This document shows, piece by piece, positions 59,445 to 64,000 of a DNA stretch of 64,000 bases. The notes under the pieces were generated by a model. The model saw nothing but the letters and a program-made list of their open reading frames with translations. It was not told the DNA's origin and did not search any database. Each line of letters opens with the position of its first letter. Position 1 is the first letter of the stretch. The position numbers and the translations under genes were made by a program. The stretch comes from Flavobacterium aquidurense (GTDB lineage Bacteria; Bacteroidota; Bacteroidia; Flavobacteriales; Flavobacteriaceae), in contig NZ_JRLF01000015.1 in the NCBI RefSeq assembly GCF_001404985.1, positions 496,001 to 560,000 on the forward strand. The letters run 5' to 3'.

Positions 59445-60878
59445 ATGAAAAAGAAGCATATTATCAAAATCAAAGCCTCTCTATTTGTTCTTTTTTTACT
59501 CTTATCAGTGTCTTGTAAAAAAGAAATAACCAATTATTCCGAGCTTAAAACTGAGGGCGAAATGCAAGCTGAACTCACATCTCCTCCACTGGTACCTAAA
59601 CCAGTAGGAAACAGAACGGCAATGAAGCTAAAAGTAAACATGGAAATTAAGGAGCAGGAAGGAACAATGACAGATGGTGTACGCTATACATACTGGACAT
59701 TTGGAGGCTCTGTTCCCGGAAGTTTTATCAGAACAAGAGTTGGAGATGAAGTCGAATTTCACTTAAAAAATCATCCTGAGAATAAACTTCCTCACAATAT
59801 CGATCTCCATGCTGTTACAGGTCCAGGTGGCGGTGCAACATCTTCATTAGTAGCGCCTGGCCACGAAAAAGTATTTAGCTTTAAGGTAATTAATCCCGGC
59901 TTATATGTTTACCATTGTGCAACTGCACCTGTTGGAATGCATATTGCAAACGGAATGTACGGTTTAATTCTGGTTGAACCGGAAGGCGGATTACCTTCTG
60001 TTGACAAAGAATATTATGTAATGCAGGGCGACTTTTATACACAAGGCGAATATGGCGCAAAGGGTCTTCAGCCTTTTGATATGAATAAGGCAGTTAAAGA
60101 AACTCCTGATTATGTCGTTTTTAACGGAAAAGTAGGTTCTCTTACAAACGGAAATGAACTTACTGCAAAAGTGGGAGAAACGGTTCGTTTATTTGTTGGA
60201 AACGGTGGTCCAAACCTGGTGTCCTCATTTCATGTAATTGGAGAAATATTTGATAATGTTCACGTCGAAGGAGGTGCGCTTATCAATAAAAATGTTCAAA
60301 CTACCTTAATTCCTGCCGGAGGTGCTGCAATTGTAGATTTTAAAGTAGAAACACCTGGCAATTTCATTTTGGTTGATCACTCGATTTTTAGAGCATTCAA
60401 TAAAGGTGCTTTGGGAATCCTGAAAGTCGAAGGTGCTGAAAACAAAAATATTTATTCCGGAACAATTCAGGAAGGAATTTATTTACCCGAAGGAGGAACA
60501 ATCCAAAATATGCCTGTTACCGAATCTTCAAAAACAATTATGCCAAAAAGAACTGTAGCAGAAAAAATAAAAATTGGTAAAGAAATTTTCGAAACAACTT
60601 GTTTTGCCTGTCATCAATCTCAAGGACAAGGAATTCCGAATAGCTTTCCGCCTCTTGCAAAATCAGATTATCTAAATGCAGATTCAAAAAGGGCAATTAA
60701 AACAATATTGCATGGCTTAACAGGTGAAATTACAGTAAATGGTCAAAAATTCAATAACATAATGCCGAGTCAAAATTTATCTGATGATGAAATTGCCAAT
60801 GTTATGACTTATATATATAACAGTTGGGGAAATAACAAAACAGTAGTAACACCAGAAATGGTAAAATCGCTGCGATAA
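59445..60878 (+). CDS. nirK: Copper nitrite reductase NirK fused to cytochrome c
   Basis: 477 residues, lipoprotein (LLSVSCKKE, Cys 24). Two cupredoxin domains (~55-350): [41 protein letters not shown] (type 1 ligands His-Cys-His-Met plus the adjacent type 2 His) and [16 protein letters not shown] for the inter-subunit His. After ~380 a class I cytochrome c: CFACH (386-390) with distal Met in NIMPSQ and a C-terminal helix. It reduces nitrite to NO in the periplasm, and the heme domain passes electrons to the type 1 copper. Fused NirK-cytochrome c forms are known. It is followed closely by nirV and sco. Confidence 0.94.
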   Translation: MKKKHIIKIKASLFVLFLLLSVSCKKEITNYSELKTEGEMQAELTSPPLVPKPVGNRTAMKLKVNMEIKEQEGTMTDGVRYTYWTFGGSVPGSFIRTRVGDEVEFHLKNHPENKLPHNIDLHAVTGPGGGATSSLVAPGHEKVFSFKVINPGLYVYHCATAPVGMHIANGMYGLILVEPEGGLPSVDKEYYVMQGDFYTQGEYGAKGLQPFDMNKAVKETPDYVVFNGKVGSLTNGNELTAKVGETVRLFVGNGGPNLVSSFHVIGEIFDNVHVEGGALINKNVQTTLIPAGGAAIVDFKVETPGNFILVDHSIFRAFNKGALGILKVEGAENKNIYSGTIQEGIYLPEGGTIQNMPVTESSKTIMPKRTVAEKIKIGKEIFETTCFACHQSQGQGIPNSFPPLAKSDYLNADSKRAIKTILHGLTGEITVNGQKFNNIMPSQNLSDDEIANVMTYIYNSWGNNKTVVTPEMVKSLR

Positions 60879-60889
60879 TATCAATTATT

Positions 60890-61660
60890 ATGTATAAAGT
60901 TATTTTAATAGCTATACTCTTCTTCATTCAGAAAGGATTTATCAACGCACAACAAAATAAAATGGTTCAAATACAAGAGGGATCTTTTGTCCCTCTTTAT
61001 GGATCTACTGACAAAAAACCAGTAGTCGTAAAAACGTTTTTTATAGATATCTATCCCATAACAAATGATGATTTTTTAATCTTCTTAAAAAAGAATCCAG
61101 GTTTTAGCAAATCTAAAATAAAAGGGATTTTTGCAGACAAAAGCTATCTTTCTTATTGGGAAAGCGATTTTGATTTTGGAAATATAAATCCGAAAACACC
61201 AGTTACCAGCATTTCGTGGTTTGCAGCTAAAAAATATTGCGAATGTCAGGGAAAACGATTGCCAACCATTGACGAATGGGAATACGTTGCGATGGCAGAT
61301 GAAAAGAAAATTGATGCCAGAAGTAAAACAGAATTCAATAAATACATTTTATCATGGTATGAAAAATCCAAAACCTATGAAAATTCGATTGGGAAAACTT
61401 TCAAAAATCACTGGGGAGTTTATGATATGCACGGTTTAGTCTGGGAATGGACAGCTGATTATAACAGCATTTTTTTATCCGGAGAATCCAGAAAGGATAA
61501 AAGTGAAGATAAAAACCTGTTTTGTGGCGGAGCATCTGTAAACGCTACAGACTTAATGAATTATGCCGCTTTTATGCGTTATGCTTTTAGAAGCAGTCTT
61601 AAAGCGCAATATTCTACAAGAAATCTGGGATTTAGATGTGCAAGCACCACAAGAAAATAA
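60890..61660 (+). CDS. nirV: NirV-like formylglycine-generating-enzyme/SUMF1-domain protein
   Basis: 256 residues. The signal peptide ends INAQQ. SUMF1 fold: VKTFFIDIYPITNDDFLIFLK, PVTSISWFAAKKYCECQGKRLPTIDEWEYVA, WGVYDMHGLVWEWTADY, LFCGGASVN and YSTRNLGFRCA. The catalytic Cys pair of true FGE is not evident. NirV proteins accompany nirK in many denitrifiers and are thought to assist NirK maturation, without a proven reaction. 11 bases after nirK. Confidence 0.88.
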   Translation: MYKVILIAILFFIQKGFINAQQNKMVQIQEGSFVPLYGSTDKKPVVVKTFFIDIYPITNDDFLIFLKKNPGFSKSKIKGIFADKSYLSYWESDFDFGNINPKTPVTSISWFAAKKYCECQGKRLPTIDEWEYVAMADEKKIDARSKTEFNKYILSWYEKSKTYENSIGKTFKNHWGVYDMHGLVWEWTADYNSIFLSGESRKDKSEDKNLFCGGASVNATDLMNYAAFMRYAFRSSLKAQYSTRNLGFRCASTTRK

Positions 61661-61677
61661 TTTTTAAATTATCTAAA

Positions 61678-62274
61678 ATGAAAAAAATAATACTGGCAAT
61701 TTTTATAATCGCTTTGAATCTTCAAAGTTGTAAAGAACCAAAAACTACTGCCACTACATCAAAAGAAAAACCAATTACCGATTTATCAATTTACAATCTT
61801 CCTTCAAAATGGACCAATCAGGAAGGCAAAAATATTGAACTAAAGAGCTTAAAAGGAAAAGTTCTTGTTATGGTAATGATTTATACTTCATGTAAAGCAG
61901 CGTGTCCCAGATTAGTAGCAGATATGAGGGCAATTGAGGAAAAACTGGATAATGAAACTAAAAAAAATGTAAAGCTTATTTTGGTCAGTATTGATCCTGT
62001 AACGGATACACCGCAGAAATTGAAATCATTTGCAATAGCGAATAAGCTCAATCACGATCCATGGATTCTATTGCGTTCTACAGAAGAAAACACCAGAGAA
62101 TTTGCAGCAATTTTGGCTGTTAATTACAAACAAATATCTCCTATGGAATTCTCTCATTCTAATATTATAAGTGTCTTTAATCCTGATGGAGAATTAATAT
62201 ACCAGCAGGAAGGTCTGGCAGTAAATAATGAAAAAACAGTTGAAACAATAAATCAGGAAGCTAAAAAATTTTAA
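61678..62274 (+). CDS. SCO1/SenC-family copper chaperone lipoprotein
   Basis: 198 residues from ATG 61678, lipoprotein (LNLQSCKEP, Cys 18); an upstream frame start at 61636 overlaps nirV and was rejected. Thioredoxin-like fold with YTSCKAACPRLVADM (CxxxC copper site), LVSIDPVTDTPQKLKSFA, and the late HSNIISVFNPDGE that supplies the third ligand His. SCO proteins load copper into CuA or similar centres; here the obvious client is NirK. 17 bases past the nirV stop. Confidence 0.9.
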   Translation: MKKIILAIFIIALNLQSCKEPKTTATTSKEKPITDLSIYNLPSKWTNQEGKNIELKSLKGKVLVMVMIYTSCKAACPRLVADMRAIEEKLDNETKKNVKLILVSIDPVTDTPQKLKSFAIANKLNHDPWILLRSTEENTREFAAILAVNYKQISPMEFSHSNIISVFNPDGELIYQQEGLAVNNEKTVETINQEAKKF

Positions 62275-62307
62275 ACAGGATAATTAGTTCAGAAACAAGA
62301 GAAGATT

Positions 62308-63546
62308 TTAATAAATTGACTCTTGTTTTTTATTTAAAATTGAAATTATAATCAATATTATACTCACAACAATCAAAATTCCGGCAATAAATACTCCTTC
62401 AAAATATCCGAAAAGCTTTCCTTTGCCTGAATAAAAAAATATACCCTGAAGAAAAAGTAAAAGTTCATTCATAATATATCCCAGAGCAAAAGTTTTAATT
62501 CCGTAACCCAGAATTTTAGATTTATTATCCAGAATTTTATTTTCGATTAATACTCCAAATAAAATTCCTGTAATGATGCCAAGCGCAGTTAAGTGAATAA
62601 ACCCAATTACTAGATTTCTGATTTGATGAGAAACTTCAGCAAGATCAGGCATTACGTTTAATAATTGAATAACTATTTTAAAGACTAAGGAAAACAAAAC
62701 TAAACCATAAATTCCTTTTATTCTTATATTTAAGTCAGTTTTAGAATACAACACATAAGGTTTCAATATTTTATAGAAATACATAAAAGCAGTAATTTGT
62801 AAAAAAACGCCAAAAATATTAATCCATTTTAGCATTTCGTTTTTAACATACCAACTTATTGGAAGCGCAACCGTTAAAAATGTTGATAGTATTAATAAAA
62901 CAAAGAATTTATTAAAACTCTCTTTGTCCGGATTTACTTTAGCTTGTTTTAAGAACAGAGCAAAAACAGCAAATAAGAACCATCCGTTAAACTGAAAATG
63001 CAAAAAGAATTGAATTGCAATTTGATAAAATGCATTTTGTTTTCCCAGCATATTTATTGCCGGTCCTAAACACCAGACTCCTAAAGTTGAAAAAACGAGA
63101 AATAAAATTGCAGCTGATAAAAGTTTTTTTTCAGGTGTTTTCTCCCTGAAACTATCTTTCCATACCAATTTGCAAAAAACATAACTCAATAAAATATGTA
63201 CTGTTGAAAATACAATCGAAAAAAAAGCATATCCCTGAACAGGAAATGAAATCATCATTCCAACAACAGTGAATTCAGTTATCCAGAATAATTGATTATA
63301 AATAGGTTTACAGCTTTTATCCTTTGGGATAAATAAATGAACGATTAAAGCATAAATTGTCATGTAAACCCATCCTAACATTGCCACATGTGAATGTGCA
63401 TGAAGCAAAAAACTATACTTTATATTGCTAAAATGAAATAGTGTTACAAATCGCATTAACAACCCCATAATTGCAGCTATTAAAAAATTAAAAAAACAGC
63501 ATAATATCCAACTTGTAATTGTGTTTATTTTAAATATATCTCTCAT
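62308..63546 (-). CDS. Multi-pass membrane protein, NnrS/heme-copper-oxidase-I-like
   Basis: 412 residues from ATG 63546 (MRDIFKINTIT); the TTG at 63576 was not used. About 12 helices. Three contain His followed four or so residues later by Gly: LHAHSHVAMLGWVYMTIYALIV, FFLHFQFNGWFLFAVFALF and IGFIHLTALGIITGILFGVL, a pattern shared by NnrS and by subunit I of heme-copper oxidases. It lacks the HPEVY and HxxxxHH copper-site motifs, so it is unlikely to be a terminal oxidase. Next to nirK and Ric, a role in NO handling or heme binding is plausible but inferred. Confidence 0.7.
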   Translation of the reverse strand: MRDIFKINTITSWILCCFFNFLIAAIMGLLMRFVTLFHFSNIKYSFLLHAHSHVAMLGWVYMTIYALIVHLFIPKDKSCKPIYNQLFWITEFTVVGMMISFPVQGYAFFSIVFSTVHILLSYVFCKLVWKDSFREKTPEKKLLSAAILFLVFSTLGVWCLGPAINMLGKQNAFYQIAIQFFLHFQFNGWFLFAVFALFLKQAKVNPDKESFNKFFVLLILSTFLTVALPISWYVKNEMLKWINIFGVFLQITAFMYFYKILKPYVLYSKTDLNIRIKGIYGLVLFSLVFKIVIQLLNVMPDLAEVSHQIRNLVIGFIHLTALGIITGILFGVLIENKILDNKSKILGYGIKTFALGYIMNELLLFLQGIFFYSGKGKLFGYFEGVFIAGILIVVSIILIIISILNKKQESIY

Positions 63547-63555
63547 TTGTTTTAA

Positions 63556-63608
63556 GTAAAAATGCACTAACCACAATCAATTTTTATCATGATTTAGTTA
63601 GTGCATCT
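63556..63608 (-). terminator. Hairpin between ric and the membrane protein gene
   Basis: On the minus strand ATGCACTAAC (63606-63597) pairs perfectly with GTTAGTGCAT (63571-63562), followed by TTTTTAC. It lies about 22 bases after the ric stop and just before the next gene. Confidence 0.7.
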
Positions 63609-63628
63609 ATTCTAAGTTATTATTGTTT

Positions 63629-64000
63629 TTAAGCAAATTCTTCTTCCAGAACAACCGCTTTATTAAACAGAATATTATTTTCAAGATGAATGTGTTTATG
63701 CAAATCTTCTTCAAATTCTTTTAGCATGGCAAATGTTACCTTATAAGTAGTACATCCATCACTTGGCGGTGTATAGTTATTGGTTATGCTGGCAATTTCC
63801 CTAAAACGTTCTCCTTCATTATCGTGTTCCTGCATCATCATAGCAATTGGGTTAGATACATTACCAAAAGAAGGCTGAGTCAGGACTCCATTTTCTTCTT
63901 TAGTTTTTACCATTCTTTTGATGAAAGGAAACAAAATTAATTCCTCTTTTTTCATGTGTTGCGCCAATTCTCCTGCACCTTCAGTAAAAAGCTCATTTAT
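63629..64000 (-). CDS. Iron-sulfur cluster repair di-iron protein Ric/ScdA (partial, 5' end outside window)
   Basis: The 3' 123 codons of a hemerythrin-like protein that continues past the right edge in frame. HMKKEELILFPFIKRM, MMMQEHDNEGERFREI and FEEDLHKHIHLENNILFNKAV carry the His and Glu ligands (HxxxE, HD/EHD, HxxxE) of a di-iron centre as in YtfE/Ric. Ric proteins repair clusters damaged by NO and oxidative stress. Its place next to nirK and the NnrS-like gene fits a nitrosative stress module. An internal ATG (MAQ... read from TTG at 63967) is not the start. Confidence 0.88.
   Translation of the reverse strand: MNELFTEGAGELAQHMKKEELILFPFIKRMVKTKEENGVLTQPSFGNVSNPIAMMMQEHDNEGERFREIASITNNYTPPSDGCTTYKVTFAMLKEFEEDLHKHIHLENNILFNKAVVLEEEFA

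Noticed and set aside
1-64000. tRNA, rRNA, CRISPR arrays, insertion sequences and integrase genes
   Set aside because: None seen by reading: no regular spacer-repeat array, no transposase or integrase frame, no recognisable tRNA cloverleaf. A dedicated scan could still find a tRNA I missed.

Overview
The window is about 64 kb of an AT-rich chromosome that reads as a Flavobacterium or a close relative (Bacteroidota, Flavobacteriaceae). The support is a C-terminal type IX secretion sorting domain on a pectate lyase, a SusC/SusD polysaccharide utilisation locus, many lipoproteins ending their signal in SC or CC, T6SS subtype iii genes (TssD, VgrG, DUF4280 PAAR-like proteins), DUF6787/DUF4834/YfhO/TIGR02757 families, and TAnnTTTG -7 promoter elements in front of several genes. 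No rRNA, tRNA, CRISPR array or insertion sequence was seen. Species cannot be fixed by eye.

Layout. 1-5.4 kb: the tail of a small conserved gene, a DUF6787 protein, a secreted pectate lyase, a small membrane protein, the 3' remnant of a phosphodiester glycosidase gene, and a LolD-type ABC ATPase carrying an unusual predicted transmembrane hairpin. 5.4-13.8 kb, all on the minus strand: an Hcp/VgrG/PAAR-like cargo island without the T6SS sheath or baseplate genes. Its VgrG carries a C-terminal zincin-like peptidase, and the genes behind it are small lipoproteins, a WG-repeat protein and two PAAR-like proteins; one lipoprotein gene is interrupted by a stop codon. 14-31 kb: mostly housekeeping genes, namely a TIGR02757 protein, a DEAD-box-type helicase, a lactonase, a BatA-domain protein, a dihydroorotase homologue lacking metal ligands, an esterase, a HigBA-like toxin-antitoxin pair with a third gene, an MBL-fold hydrolase, Bcp, an endonuclease III without the iron-sulfur cysteines, a TPR protein, and an ECF sigma factor followed by a 47-residue protein.

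31.5-43.3 kb, minus strand: a laminarin/mixed-linked beta-glucan type PUL. It holds a one-component sensor-regulator (beta-propeller, Y_Y_Y, TM, LuxR-type HTH), SusC, SusD, a surface glycan-binding-like lipoprotein with two tandem jelly-roll-like domains, and two GH16 enzymes. 43.4-57.2 kb: UvrA, an MscS channel, a group for surface polysaccharide and envelope work (DUF4834, YfhO, a small membrane protein, a glycosyltransferase, a flippase), an outer-membrane-type transporter-like protein and a GNAT protein. 57.3-59.2 kb: a lipoprotein between two near-identical hairpins and an alpha-oxoamine synthase (SPT/KBL type). 59.4-64 kb: a nitrite-reduction and nitrosative-stress module with NirK fused to cytochrome c, NirV, Sco, a multi-pass membrane protein with HxxxxG helices, and Ric/ScdA running off the window end.

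The strongest oddities are the hydrophobic hairpin inside the LolD-type ATPase between Walker A and the Q-loop, the VgrG-peptidase with its cargo/lipoprotein tail, the dihydroorotase homologue without its HxH motif, and the possible third component of the toxin-antitoxin operon.
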